NCBI RefSeq assembly: GCF_003885045.1
Contig: NZ_RHJS01000002.1
Span: 5,449,302-5,513,301 of the forward strand
Reading direction: 5' to 3'
Source of the DNA: Schaedlerella arabinosiphila
Lineage (GTDB): Bacteria; Bacillota; Clostridia; Lachnospirales; Lachnospiraceae
DNA: 64,000 nucleotides
Shown here: piece by piece, positions 44,597 through 52,826 of the stretch
Layout: the number at the start of each line of letters is the position of its first letter
Position numbering within the stretch: position 1 is the first letter of the stretch
Notes under the pieces: model-generated
Told to the model about the DNA's origin: nothing
The model's input: the letters and a program-made list of their open reading frames with translations, nothing else
Database searches by the model: none
Program-made: the position numbers and the translations under genes

Positions 44597-45772
44597 TTAC
44601 ACCAATACCGGTTCCTTCCCGTTAAGAATCGTTTTTACTTTTTCAATGCCTTTTTCAGCCACATCCGCAATCGGCTCAAATGTATCCCCTTTGTTCGCAG
44701 TATACTGATACTTTTTATCACACAAGACTATTTCCGGCCTGATCGGGCATCCTCCCATACACAGATCCCTCTCCGTACATTCAGGGCAGGACATTTTTAA
44801 ACGTGAACGGAAATCCTCAAATTCACTGCTCATCCAGGCTTCTTTAATTGTATGGCTTCTTAGATCGACAGCCCACCTCATATCCTCATTGTCGAAGCTG
44901 CACGGCATCATTTTCAGATAGGGGGAAATATATGCGGACCACCTGGCTCCTTCACATGTATCAAGACTGTTTAAATCGATATTTCTGGAATTATGAATTA
45001 ATGCGGGTACTGTACAAGAATCAAATCCTATTTTATATCCTGGATTTCCGGAGCCAGCCAAAGAAATCAATTCTCTGAATTTTATGTTTTCTCCGGTAAT
45101 CATATTCTCTTCTTTTCCAAGTCCGACTGGTTTATGCAAAAGAAAAACCAATGCATTAATTTCGTCAGGAAAACGGTGAAAAATCAATCCATCCACTGCC
45201 TCATCGACAGTATATTTATTCAGGACATAATGTATATTTGTTTTTACTCCCGCATCTGCAAGCCTCTTGATTGCACGCAGTGTATATTCGCTGCGATACC
45301 AGCTGATTGCGACTGCTCCGCAGTATTGGCTGCAGAGCGCTGCAAGCTCTTCTGTTATCCCATAGCCAGAGCTTGTAAAATTAGGAACGATGCCTGTCAT
45401 ACGGCAAATTTCAAGGATTTCTCTGAAATGCTCATGCTGATCGGGATCCCCGCAGCCGCCAAGTGCAAACTGATATGTTTTTCCCTGACACTGCTTTGCG
45501 ATGCTTTCAAAATCCGCCAATGCCATATTGCTATTTTTCTTATATGATCCTCCCTGATAACACTCTATTCCCGCTTTTATGCATAGCCCGGCCTGTCCAT
45601 GTATGCAGTGCCCCATAATGCCAACGTCCAGCAGTTCCGGAAAAGATGCTGCAAAGGGATCGGCACCTGTCTCCCTGCCATTCTCGATAATACCTGTACG
45701 GAGATAATGTCCTGTCTTTTCATCAAATAACGAGATAAAATTCTTTTCTTTCCTAATCTTTAATGTTCTCAT
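44597..45772 (-). CDS. Radical SAM/SPASM-type protein with non-canonical cysteine spacing
   Basis: About 391 residues. The expected cluster region reads GHCIHGQAGLCIKAGIECYQ, with Cys56, Cys64 and Cys71 spaced C-x7-C-x6-C rather than C-x3-C-x2-C. ALGGCGDPDQHEHF follows at about 103-116, like the GGE-type SAM motif. The C-terminus has a SPASM-like Cys array (CEGARW, MMPCSF, SCPECTERDLCMGGC). I place the start at ATG 45772; TTG 45781 is possible. The start lies inside the preceding 26-codon peptide gene, so translation is coupled. SPASM-type enzymes commonly modify peptides. Confidence 0.75.
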   Translation of the reverse strand: MRTLKIRKEKNFISLFDEKTGHYLRTGIIENGRETGADPFAASFPELLDVGIMGHCIHGQAGLCIKAGIECYQGGSYKKNSNMALADFESIAKQCQGKTYQFALGGCGDPDQHEHFREILEICRMTGIVPNFTSSGYGITEELAALCSQYCGAVAISWYRSEYTLRAIKRLADAGVKTNIHYVLNKYTVDEAVDGLIFHRFPDEINALVFLLHKPVGLGKEENMITGENIKFRELISLAGSGNPGYKIGFDSCTVPALIHNSRNIDLNSLDTCEGARWSAYISPYLKMMPCSFDNEDMRWAVDLRSHTIKEAWMSSEFEDFRSRLKMSCPECTERDLCMGGCPIRPEIVLCDKKYQYTANKGDTFEPIADVAEKGIEKVKTILNGKEPVLV

Positions 45773-45833
45773 TTCTGGCAATAATAAAACTGCTGCTGCT
45801 TGAATTTGTTACAAAATCTGTTCTTAACTTCAT
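45753..45833 (-). CDS. 26-residue peptide with FVTNSSSSSFI motif (possible RiPP precursor)
   Basis: The peptide runs MKLRTDF-VTNSSSSSF-IIARNENIKD. It has a strong RBS (AAAGGAG, about 8 bases upstream) and an ATG at 45833. Its last 20 bases overlap the radical SAM start in another frame. I recall the FVTNSSSSSF motif as recurring at the N-terminus of assorted Firmicute proteins, but know of no established function. The serine run and close coupling to a SPASM-type enzyme make it a candidate substrate or a guide peptide. Confidence 0.6.
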   Translation of the reverse strand: MKLRTDFVTNSSSSSFIIARNENIKD

Positions 45834-45904
45834 ATAATCCGCTCCTTTCCTCTTACGTTCAGACGGTCCTTTTATCCTGAACAAAGCTGCTGATTTTATT
45901 CCTG

Positions 45905-45940
45905 CGAAGCAATGAGCCAAGTAGCCATGCTTGCATGGAC
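45905..45940. repeat. Palindromic repeat (REP-like), copy 2
   Basis: Contains ATGAGCCAAGTAGCCATG and CATGG and is similar, in inverted orientation, to 44562-44594. The outer stem is less complete here. It lies upstream of the peptide gene. Confidence 0.55.
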
Positions 45941-46071
45941 ATTTGACTTCATAAAAATTATAATCCATTATCCGGAAATTGTCATTGAATCCAAAATTCA
46001 ATTTGCTATCCTCCGGAAACAGAATTTCTGCAGGCAATCCACCTCTGAGAGGAAGGAAGCTTCCCACCTAT

Positions 46072-46392
46072 TTAAGCTGCGTCCTTTAATTGTGTGTAAT
46101 ACATCATGAACCGGAATGCTGTTTTGTGCTGAATGGACGTTGATACGATATCCCCATTTCCCACCAGCATGTCGTCAATATTCACCTGAAACAGCCTGCT
46201 CAATGCATACAAATGATCCACGCTCGGGATGTTAATGCCCTTGATCCATCGGTATACTGTCTGCACACAAGCCAGTCCAAGATATATCTGGAGGTCTTTT
46301 GGCTGCAAATGGTTCCACTTCATAAGTAGTTCAAGACGCTTTTCGGTTTTGTCTTTATTGATCATCGGAAAATATTTCATATTTTTAGTCAT
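46072..46392 (-). CDS. Small XRE-type helix-turn-helix regulator
   Basis: A 106-residue protein with LQPKDLQIYLGLACVQTVYRWIKGINIPSVDHLYALSRLFQVNIDDMLV, a clear Cro/CI-type HTH (about residues 30-75). AAAGGA lies directly before ATG 46392; ATG 46380 is an alternative start. It may control the peptide/radical SAM pair that follows on the same strand after about 240 bases. Confidence 0.7.
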   Translation of the reverse strand: MTKNMKYFPMINKDKTEKRLELLMKWNHLQPKDLQIYLGLACVQTVYRWIKGINIPSVDHLYALSRLFQVNIDDMLVGNGDIVSTSIQHKTAFRFMMYYTQLKDAA

Positions 46393-46434
46393 TCCTTTCG
46401 CTCTGCTCCAGTTTGGCTTTAGATTCCTTGCAGC

Positions 46435-47478
46435 CTACATCTTCTCCCGGTACTCCGCCGGCGTCATTCCATAATATTTCTTGAAAATATGCCGGAAATT
46501 CCCGGAATCCATATATCCCAGTTCTTCCGCTATGGCCGAGACGGACAGATCCGGATTCGTCAGCAGACGGGCGGCCCGGCGCATTTTCAGCTTCTGGACA
46601 TTCTGGCTGAAACTCATCCCGGTGCAGTTTTTGATGATCCGCTGGATCTGCCGCTCGCTGTAGTTGAAAAAATCCGCCAGATCCTTCAGGGTGATCGACG
46701 TATAATTTTCCTGCATATATTTCAGAAGAAATATTACATTTTCATCATGCCCCTGGGAATCCGCCTCCGGTACGATCACGTTGGAGCCGTGGTTGCGGAG
46801 CAGAATGATGAAAAACGCGCCCACAATATTATTCAGGAAACGCTCTTTATATTGGTGATTTCTCAAAAATTCCCGGTAAGCATAAAATACAAAATCAAAG
46901 ACCTCCGGATCGCCGCCTGTACGGAAGAACAGGTAAGGGTGTGTTTTCGAATGATACAAGGTGTGCGTGAAAAAATCAGAGAGTATGTCGTTATCCGAAA
47001 GCACGCCGAAAAATACTTTTTCAAACGTACTGGTTCTTAAAACGATGTTGATAATGATGCAGTCATCGGAAAACGCGCTGATGGCATGGACGGTCTCCGG
47101 GGCAATGATACAGATGTCGCCCTTGCACATATGCAGCTCCTGTTCCTGAATGTGGTTGACCGCCCGTCCCTCTACCACGCAGACCACCTCCAGAAAAGAA
47201 TGGGAATGCCAGTTCGCAGGGAGATAGCGCAGATGCCGGTACAGCTCCGTATCAAAGCCGCTGCGGAAGAACAGCTCCTCCTCCAGACGGTTTTCCAGCA
47301 GCTTGTCTGGAAAGGAATTGCCGGTTTTTTGCGAGGCCAGCTTTAAAATATCACCTACATATTCACTGGAATGAGGAAGCTGCAGGTTCCGATCCGGAAA
47401 TTGTTCGTGAAGCTGTTTAAACGTGTTTTCTAAGGGGATCATTTTTATCTGCTGAGAAAACATATCTTTAAATGTCAT
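46435..47478 (-). CDS. AraC-family transcriptional regulator, sugar locus 2
   Basis: A 347-residue regulator with a cupin domain (RYLPANWHSHSFLEVVCVVEGRAV...DICIIAPETVHAI) and C-terminal double HTH (TLKDLADFFNYSERQIQRII...SVSAIAEELGYMDSGNFRHIFKKYYGMTPAEYR). I start it at ATG 47478 because AAAGGAG precedes it; the frame is open 36 codons further upstream without an RBS. It is divergent from the second GPH symporter gene and is a paralogue of the regulator at 39967-41064. Confidence 0.88.
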   Translation of the reverse strand: MTFKDMFSQQIKMIPLENTFKQLHEQFPDRNLQLPHSSEYVGDILKLASQKTGNSFPDKLLENRLEEELFFRSGFDTELYRHLRYLPANWHSHSFLEVVCVVEGRAVNHIQEQELHMCKGDICIIAPETVHAISAFSDDCIIINIVLRTSTFEKVFFGVLSDNDILSDFFTHTLYHSKTHPYLFFRTGGDPEVFDFVFYAYREFLRNHQYKERFLNNIVGAFFIILLRNHGSNVIVPEADSQGHDENVIFLLKYMQENYTSITLKDLADFFNYSERQIQRIIKNCTGMSFSQNVQKLKMRRAARLLTNPDLSVSAIAEELGYMDSGNFRHIFKKYYGMTPAEYREKM

Positions 47479-47566
47479 AGTTCTGCTCCTTTTAACCTGC
47501 CTGGGGAATAGTGCAACAATCGATATGCTACAAGTATAAAATACGACATTATAGCTTGTCAATTCT

Positions 47567-47582
47567 GACATCTGCGGATGTC
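47567..47582. promoter_or_regulatory. Palindrome between AraC and symporter genes, candidate operator
   Basis: GACATC-TGCG-GATGTC is a perfect 6-bp inverted repeat with a 4-base centre, in the 270-base divergent intergenic region. AraC proteins usually bind direct repeats, so its use as an operator is only a suggestion. Confidence 0.35.
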
Positions 47583-47747
47583 GCAAAACCCATGTGTACG
47601 TGTCGCCGGGAACTCTGTTTTTGGGAGAGATGTCCTGCTATACTTAATCCATCCAAGATAAAACGCAGCACACAGAGAGACGTTTTACAGATTCCATAAG
47701 TTAGCTGTATGCTGTGTGATTTAAAAATCAGGAAGAGAGGTAAGAAG

Positions 47748-49127
47748 ATGGAAAAGATGCATAAGGCTACATTAGCTGAAAAACTGGGTTATGGGCTGGG
47801 GGAGCTGCCAGGGACAATGAACTCCATCCTGGGAGCAGTGCTGACCATGTTCTATACGGACAGTGCAGGTCTGGCGGCAGGTATGGTAGGAACGATGTTT
47901 TTTATTTCTCGTTTATTCGACGGGGTTTCCGACCTGTTGGCGGGAAGCCTGATTGACAGGACGAGAACAAAATGGGGAAAAGCGAGGCCCTGGCTGTTAT
48001 GGATGAGCGTGCCGACAGGTCTGGCTTTGGCGCTGATCTTCTGGATTCCGGCAAATGGGTCAAACACGATGAAAATGATCTATGCATTTGTTACATATAA
48101 CCTGTTTATTTCTATTTTGTATACCATTGTAGGTGTGGCGAAAAATGCACTGATGCCGCTGATGACACAGGACGGACCAAGCCGCGGCGCGCTGGCAAGA
48201 TATTCCCTGATCTTTGGACTGGGCGGTACAATCCTTGGGATTTCCGTGACCTTTCCGTTTTTATTCGCATTAGGCGGAGATATGAAGGCATGGAGGACTA
48301 TTTTCATCGTTTACGGTATCATTACAACGGTCGGGCTTCTGCTCTCTTTTGCACTGACAAAAGAGCATGTACAGTCTGTAGAATCGGTTGCGGAAAAAGA
48401 GGAGAACATGACGTTTGCGGAAAGCGTTAAGAACTTTGTACAGAATAAATATTTTATCTTTGCTCTAGCAATGACTGTGTTTGTAAATTTTGCGGTACAG
48501 ATTAATTCCGGCTCGCAGACCTATTTTTACACTTATGTGATGAACGATGTCATGCTGACCACGTCACTGAATATGGTCAATCTGATTCCCACGATTCTTG
48601 GCATTATGTTCCTCTCCGGCATTTCCTTGAAATTTTTTGGGAAGAAGAAAAGTATCTATATTGGAGCATCGGGGCAGATTATTGGAAATATACTGCGTGG
48701 GATTGCAGCGCTGACAGCGAATGTACCGGTGCTTGCAGTAGGAACCGTGATCAGCGCTCTGGCAACAGGCCCTCTGTCTGTACCGATCAATACGCTTGCG
48801 GCAGATGCGGTGGACTACGGCGAATATCTGACCAACAAGCGGATTGAAGGAATGGGCTCCGCAATCGTTTCCTTTTCTCAAAAGATCAGCAATGGTCTGG
48901 CGGCTGGTATGGTAGGGTGGATTCTTGCCCTGACTGGTTATGTGGCAAATGAAGTGCAGAATTCAGCGACGGTTTTCGGAATTTCATTTATGTTTGCATG
49001 GCTTCCGGTTATCCTTCTGGCGTTTGTGATCCTCAGCTTTAAGTTTGTGTACAAGTATGATGAGGAAGAGCCGGAGGTTCTGGCAGAACTGGCAAGAAGA
49101 AAAGAAAAAAATGGCCGCGAACAGTAA
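47748..49127 (+). CDS. GPH-type (MelB-like) sugar:cation symporter, locus 2
   Basis: A 459-residue, 12-helix transporter with FISRLFDGVSDLLAGSLIDRTRTKWGKARPW (about 55-85), the GPH signature. GAGAGG lies 7 bases before ATG 47748; the frame extends upstream without an RBS. It is a paralogue of the transporter at 41249-42628 and is followed after 70 bases by a GH43-type gene. Confidence 0.88.
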   Translation: MEKMHKATLAEKLGYGLGELPGTMNSILGAVLTMFYTDSAGLAAGMVGTMFFISRLFDGVSDLLAGSLIDRTRTKWGKARPWLLWMSVPTGLALALIFWIPANGSNTMKMIYAFVTYNLFISILYTIVGVAKNALMPLMTQDGPSRGALARYSLIFGLGGTILGISVTFPFLFALGGDMKAWRTIFIVYGIITTVGLLLSFALTKEHVQSVESVAEKEENMTFAESVKNFVQNKYFIFALAMTVFVNFAVQINSGSQTYFYTYVMNDVMLTTSLNMVNLIPTILGIMFLSGISLKFFGKKKSIYIGASGQIIGNILRGIAALTANVPVLAVGTVISALATGPLSVPINTLAADAVDYGEYLTNKRIEGMGSAIVSFSQKISNGLAAGMVGWILALTGYVANEVQNSATVFGISFMFAWLPVILLAFVILSFKFVYKYDEEEPEVLAELARRKEKNGREQ

Positions 49128-49197
49128 ATGAGGAATCTGTTGATTTTATATCAGGCATCAGGTTTCTGCCAGATGCCGTTATACGAGGAGGAAGTTT

Positions 49198-50259
49198 ATG
49201 TATCATTCTATCAAACCCGGCAGGATCTGGCTTGACACAGACGGGAACCGGATTCAGGCGCAAGGGGGCAGTATCATTACCGTAGGGGATACATTTTACT
49301 GGTACGGGGAAAATAAGGAAAAGACAACAGGAAAAGATCAAGTATGGCATTGGGGTGTGCGCTGCTATTCCTCAAAGGATCTGTATAACTGGAAAAGTGA
49401 GGGGATTATCATTCCGCCGGATACGCTGGACCCGGCATCACCGCTTCATCCTTCAGCTATGATGGATCGTCCCCATATCATCTATAATGAAAAGACAAAA
49501 AAATATGCGGCATGGCTGAAGATCATGGGGGAACCTCCGTGTTTTGCAGTATTGACGGCAGATTCTCTTCTGGGACCATATAAAATGGCGAATCCAAAGG
49601 TAAATCCCTGCGGGCTGGAGGTGGGGGATTTTGACCTGCAGGCGGACCCTGAGACAAAGAAAGGATATCTCATCAGCCAGAAACCGCATACCTGCATTTA
49701 TGTTGCGGAGCTCAATGAAGAGTATACAGATGCAGCAGGGACGTATACGGAACATTTCCTTCACACGGCGCCGCCGGATGCACGGGAAGCGCCCGCACAT
49801 TTTACCCGGAACGGACTGCATTATCTGATTACGTCCGGTACAACCGGATACTATTCCAACCCGTCGGAAGCCGCAAAGGCGGCAGATTGGAACGGCCCTT
49901 ATGAGATTTTGGGAAATCCCCATGTAAATGACGGCTCAAAAACATCCTTCAATTCCCAGATCACATCCGTGTTCCGTCATCCGGGGAAGAAGGACTTGTA
50001 CATTGCACTGGCCGATCGCTGGAAGCCGGAGATCGGCCGGATGGAAGGATTCGAAACTGGAGAGTACTCTGACAGGATTCAGGAAAAATTCCGACAGATT
50101 TTTGACCCGGAAGTGGAATTTGTATTTACGGCGGAGGATGTGGAAGATATGAACATCAATTCGTCAGTCTCTGATTATGTATGGCTTCCTCTCAAATTCG
50201 ACGGAGAGCAGGTTCGGATTGAATGGCGGGAGGAATGGACGATAGAAGAATACGAGTAA
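49198..50259 (+). CDS. GH43-type glycoside hydrolase, locus 2
   Basis: A 353-residue cytoplasmic enzyme with a five-bladed propeller pattern (GGSIITVGDTFYWYGENKE, MMDRPHIIYNEKTKKYAAWLK, DFDLQADPETKKGYLI, REAPAHFTRNGLHYLITS). It resembles the GH43 subgroup containing exo-galactanase-like enzymes and differs clearly from the GH43 at 43103. The candidate acid is the Glu in DAREAPAHF. GAGGAGG precedes the ATG. The substrate is uncertain. Confidence 0.82.
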   Translation: MYHSIKPGRIWLDTDGNRIQAQGGSIITVGDTFYWYGENKEKTTGKDQVWHWGVRCYSSKDLYNWKSEGIIIPPDTLDPASPLHPSAMMDRPHIIYNEKTKKYAAWLKIMGEPPCFAVLTADSLLGPYKMANPKVNPCGLEVGDFDLQADPETKKGYLISQKPHTCIYVAELNEEYTDAAGTYTEHFLHTAPPDAREAPAHFTRNGLHYLITSGTTGYYSNPSEAAKAADWNGPYEILGNPHVNDGSKTSFNSQITSVFRHPGKKDLYIALADRWKPEIGRMEGFETGEYSDRIQEKFRQIFDPEVEFVFTAEDVEDMNINSSVSDYVWLPLKFDGEQVRIEWREEWTIEEYE

Positions 50260-50347
50260 ATGTACGGAAGCAAGGAAAATATCCAAAGGCAAAGCAGGTT
50301 TATAACAGTCTGGAGAAATACTAAACAAGAGATAACTGCACCTGACG

Positions 50348-50380
50348 ATTCCCTTAAAAATATATCATTTTTAAGGGAAT
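50348..50380. repeat. Perfect 14-bp palindrome carrying TTAAGGGAA motifs
   Basis: ATTCCCTTAAAAAT (50348-50361) and ATTTTTAAGGGAAT (50367-50380) with a 5-base centre. Another TTAAGGGAAA follows at 50391-50400. The same motif recurs in the Fic promoter about 1.1 kb away. It could be the end of the Fic transcript or an additional operator. Confidence 0.7.
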
Positions 50381-50417
50381 CGCTGTGCGTTTAAGGGAAA
50401 AACTGCTGAGGCAGGAC

Positions 50418-51464
50418 TTATTTTAACCGGATATAGAAGGTTGATTTTCCTGTTCCTTCACGCTTAAATTCACCGGTCTCTACCAATTTCCGCAAAGAGC
50501 CTTCAATGGAGCTTACGCTCAAAGCCGGACATAATTCCCGGATATCCTGTTTTGTAAACCTTCCTATCTTATACTGTGCCGCTTTTTTTACCATTTCAAT
50601 GGCCGGGAGTTTTTCCTCTACAATCGAAAACCGATCTGCAAAATCTTTATATGCCGCAAGGATTGTGCTGAGAATATATTTTATAAATGGGATCACATCC
50701 TCGGTTCCTTCGTGCCAGCCGTCCTGCGACCGGCTCAGTGCATCATAGTACAGATCCTTGTCTTTCGCGATTTTTGCTTCCAGTGAGATATACTTTCCTA
50801 CATAAAATCCGCTGCGGTATAAAAGCAGCGTAGTCAGCAGCCGGCTCATTCTTCCGTTGCCGTCGTTAAAAGGGTGAATACACAGGAAATCATGAATGAA
50901 CACCGGTATGGCGATCAACGGTTCCAGTTCAAAATTACCGATCACCTTGTTGTATTCTTCGCAGATTTTATCCAGGGCCTCCGGGGTCTCATACGGAGCA
51001 AGGGGTGTAAACAAGATTTCCGAATGCCCGTCGGGATAGCTTGCGCTGATATAGTTCTGAACATTTTTCGTCTGTCCGGCCAGAGGATTATTCATATGGC
51101 TGTACATGATCTTATGAAGCTGGAGGATATAATTTTTCGTGATCGGAATGGCATCGAAGCTTTCGTGGATGATATTTAAGACATCACGGTAACCGGCAAT
51201 TTCCTGTTCATCACGGTTTTTCGGGGCAGTCCGTTCTTCCACAAGCTGTTTGATACGTGTATTTGTGGTAATAATCCCCTCGATTGCGTTTGAAGCCTCC
51301 GTGCTTTGAATCTTTGCAATCTCCACCAGCTTTTCAAGCTCCTCGGGCCGCTGCTTTAAATATTGCTCCTGCTTTCCGGCTTCCCGGTAGATGGCCGCAA
51401 TATATCCAAGCATGTCTGAATCCCATTTTTGGTCTTTGATCAATGAGTAATTGAATGGCCTCAT
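50418..51464 (-). CDS. Fic-domain protein with N-terminal inhibitory motif and C-terminal winged helix
   Basis: A 348-residue Fic protein. The active site is HPFNDGNGRMSR (197-208). An N-terminal inhibitory helix STEASNAIEG (54-63) matches the class II [S/T]xxxE[G/N] motif that blocks the nucleotide site. The C-terminal ~70 residues (FTKQDIRELCPALSVSSIEGSLRKLVETGEF) form a winged-helix DNA-binding domain. Fic enzymes usually AMPylate protein hydroxyls. I place the start at ATG 51464; the frame is open to 51503. The DNA-binding domain plus the palindrome over its promoter suggest autorepression. Confidence 0.85.
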   Translation of the reverse strand: MRPFNYSLIKDQKWDSDMLGYIAAIYREAGKQEQYLKQRPEELEKLVEIAKIQSTEASNAIEGIITTNTRIKQLVEERTAPKNRDEQEIAGYRDVLNIIHESFDAIPITKNYILQLHKIMYSHMNNPLAGQTKNVQNYISASYPDGHSEILFTPLAPYETPEALDKICEEYNKVIGNFELEPLIAIPVFIHDFLCIHPFNDGNGRMSRLLTTLLLYRSGFYVGKYISLEAKIAKDKDLYYDALSRSQDGWHEGTEDVIPFIKYILSTILAAYKDFADRFSIVEEKLPAIEMVKKAAQYKIGRFTKQDIRELCPALSVSSIEGSLRKLVETGEFKREGTGKSTFYIRLK

Positions 51465-51480
51465 TCCCTTAATCACGCTC

Positions 51481-51520
51481 CTTTCCCTTAAAATATACCA
51501 CAAATTAAGGGAAAGTTCAA
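51481..51520 (-). promoter_or_regulatory. Fic promoter with overlapping palindromic operator
   Basis: On the minus strand TTGAAC (51520-51515), a 17-base spacer and TATATT (51497-51492) form a good promoter. A perfect 11-bp inverted repeat, CTTTCCCTTAA (51481-51491) and TTAAGGGAAAG (51505-51515), covers the spacer and the bases just after the -10 box. Confidence 0.7.
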
Positions 51521-51680
51521 CTGATAAGTGAATTTCCCCTTATTTTTGACTGAAAATTAAGGTAAAATATAAAAATCAATGGGATTTGAAGCTATCACAT
51601 GAAATAAGGTTATTTTTCAGTCTGCACCGATAGAGGAAAGAGTATACCTGTTCTTCCTTACATTTTTGTAAGCCACTATG

Positions 51681-51710
51681 TTTCAAATATCGTGTATAAT
51701 AGATTTGAAA
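51681..51710 (+). promoter_or_regulatory. Promoter and inverted repeat upstream of response regulator 2
   Basis: TATAAT (51695-51700) is framed by an 8-bp inverted repeat, TTTCAAAT (51681-51688) and ATTTGAAA (51703-51710). The repeat could be a regulator binding site. The transcript leader to the TTG start would be about 65 bases. Confidence 0.55.
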
Positions 51711-51772
51711 TACTCAGAATGCGGCAGACATGGTTCAGGTCTGCAGTCAAGTGCACGAAGGGGGCGTTTTAT

Positions 51773-52459
51773 TTGCAGAAATTATTACTTCTCGAGGACG
51801 ATATCAGCCTGATCGACGGCCTGACCTATTCTTTACAAAAGAATGGATTTGACATCCAGGTAGCCAGGACGGTCTGCGAAGCCGAAAACTTACTTGCGGA
51901 AAATACAGATTTCGACCTGTTTCTTTTTGATGTGACACTGCCGGACGGAAATGGATTTACCCTGTGCGAGAGGCTGCGGGAATCCGGGAACCCGGTTCCG
52001 ATCATATTTCTGACCGCATCCGACGAGGAAACCAGCGTGATCCGCGGCCTGGACTGCGGAGGAGACGATTATATTACAAAGCCGTTCAAGCTGGGGGAGC
52101 TGTGTTCCCGCATCCGGGCGCTGCTGCGGCGGAGCAGTATGCGAAATTCCGGAGACGGCATCCTGCGCTCTGGGGAACTGACGGTGAACCTGGCGGAAGG
52201 CAGAGTATTCTTAAGCGGGGAGTCCGTAGAATTTACCGGGGCGGAATACCGTCTGCTCTGCCTGCTGCTGAAAAACAGCGGAAGGGTGCTCACCCGCGGG
52301 ATGATCCTGGATAAGCTGTGGGACGGCGCCGGCAATTTTGTGGATGACAATACACTGTCGGTTTATGTACGCCGCCTCCGGGAAAAGCTGGAAGAAAATC
52401 CATCCAGACCGGAACACTTAAAAACGGTTCGGGGGTTCGGATACCAGTGGAAGGAATAA
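51773..52459 (+). CDS. OmpR/PhoB-family response regulator, Bce-type module 2
   Basis: A 228-residue regulator: acidic pair at residues 9-10, phospho-acceptor Asp53 in LFDVTLPDG, Lys103 in ITKPFK, and a winged-helix domain ending LKTVRGFGYQWKE. I choose TTG 51773, 8 bases after AAGGGGG, as the frame further upstream (to 51692) runs through the promoter. Its kinase lies 2.3 kb downstream, behind an insertion sequence and a small-ORF cassette; a diverged copy of bases 52230-52288 of this gene lies just before that kinase. Confidence 0.88.
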   Translation: MQKLLLLEDDISLIDGLTYSLQKNGFDIQVARTVCEAENLLAENTDFDLFLFDVTLPDGNGFTLCERLRESGNPVPIIFLTASDEETSVIRGLDCGGDDYITKPFKLGELCSRIRALLRRSSMRNSGDGILRSGELTVNLAEGRVFLSGESVEFTGAEYRLLCLLLKNSGRVLTRGMILDKLWDGAGNFVDDNTLSVYVRRLREKLEENPSRPEHLKTVRGFGYQWKE

Positions 52460-52463
52460 AGTC

Positions 52464-52492
52464 TTTACACTCATTTTGCCTTTTGATATAAT
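52464..52492 (+). promoter_or_regulatory. Predicted promoter of the first small-ORF cassette
   Basis: TTTACA (52464-52469), 17-base spacer, TATAAT (52487-52492), right after the regulator stop. If the insertion sequence at 52527-54448 is removed, this promoter lies about 60 bases upstream of the 62-residue ORF at 54473. Confidence 0.7.
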
Positions 52493-52624
52493 GGAGGTAT
52501 CTCATAGGACGATATTTTTCATATAGGGTAGTGTCAAGTAATTTATGAAAAACTGAGCTGCAAAAAACAGGCTCAAATGAACCTTGAAAACTGTAGATAT
52601 CGACTCCGAAAAGCTCTCCGAGGG

Positions 52625-52693
52625 CTTAGGGCGTTGCCCTAAGAACCCACAAGGGACCAATCCCTTGACCCGGTTTCGGGCTTTGCCCGAACC
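52625..52693. repeat. Three consecutive hairpins in the insertion-sequence tail
   Basis: CTTAGGGC/GCCCTAAG (52625-52643), AAGGGA/TCCCTT (52651-52666) and GGTTTCGGGC/GCCCGAACC (52672-52693). They lie downstream of the transposase gene on its strand. Confidence 0.7.
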
Positions 52694-52826
52694 CATCCTC
52701 GCCGGAAGGCAGGAAAAGGGCGCAGTGGCCCCTTTTCTGACAGACAGGATCATCCGTGAGCCTTATGTCAATAGACTTTCGCGGCATATCCTCACCGCCT
52801 GACGGCGGCTGCGGTATTCCACGGTT

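Noticed and set aside
45753..45781. Peptide and radical SAM enzyme as one gene split by frameshift
   Set aside because: Both have acceptable starts and the overlap with an ATG inside the peptide gene is typical of coupled genes; a sequencing or real frameshift cannot be excluded but is not needed.
45753..46067. A 104-residue protein extending upstream of the FVTNSSSSSFI peptide
   Set aside because: The upstream part crosses the REP-like palindrome and has no RBS, while a strong RBS lies just before the 26-codon gene.
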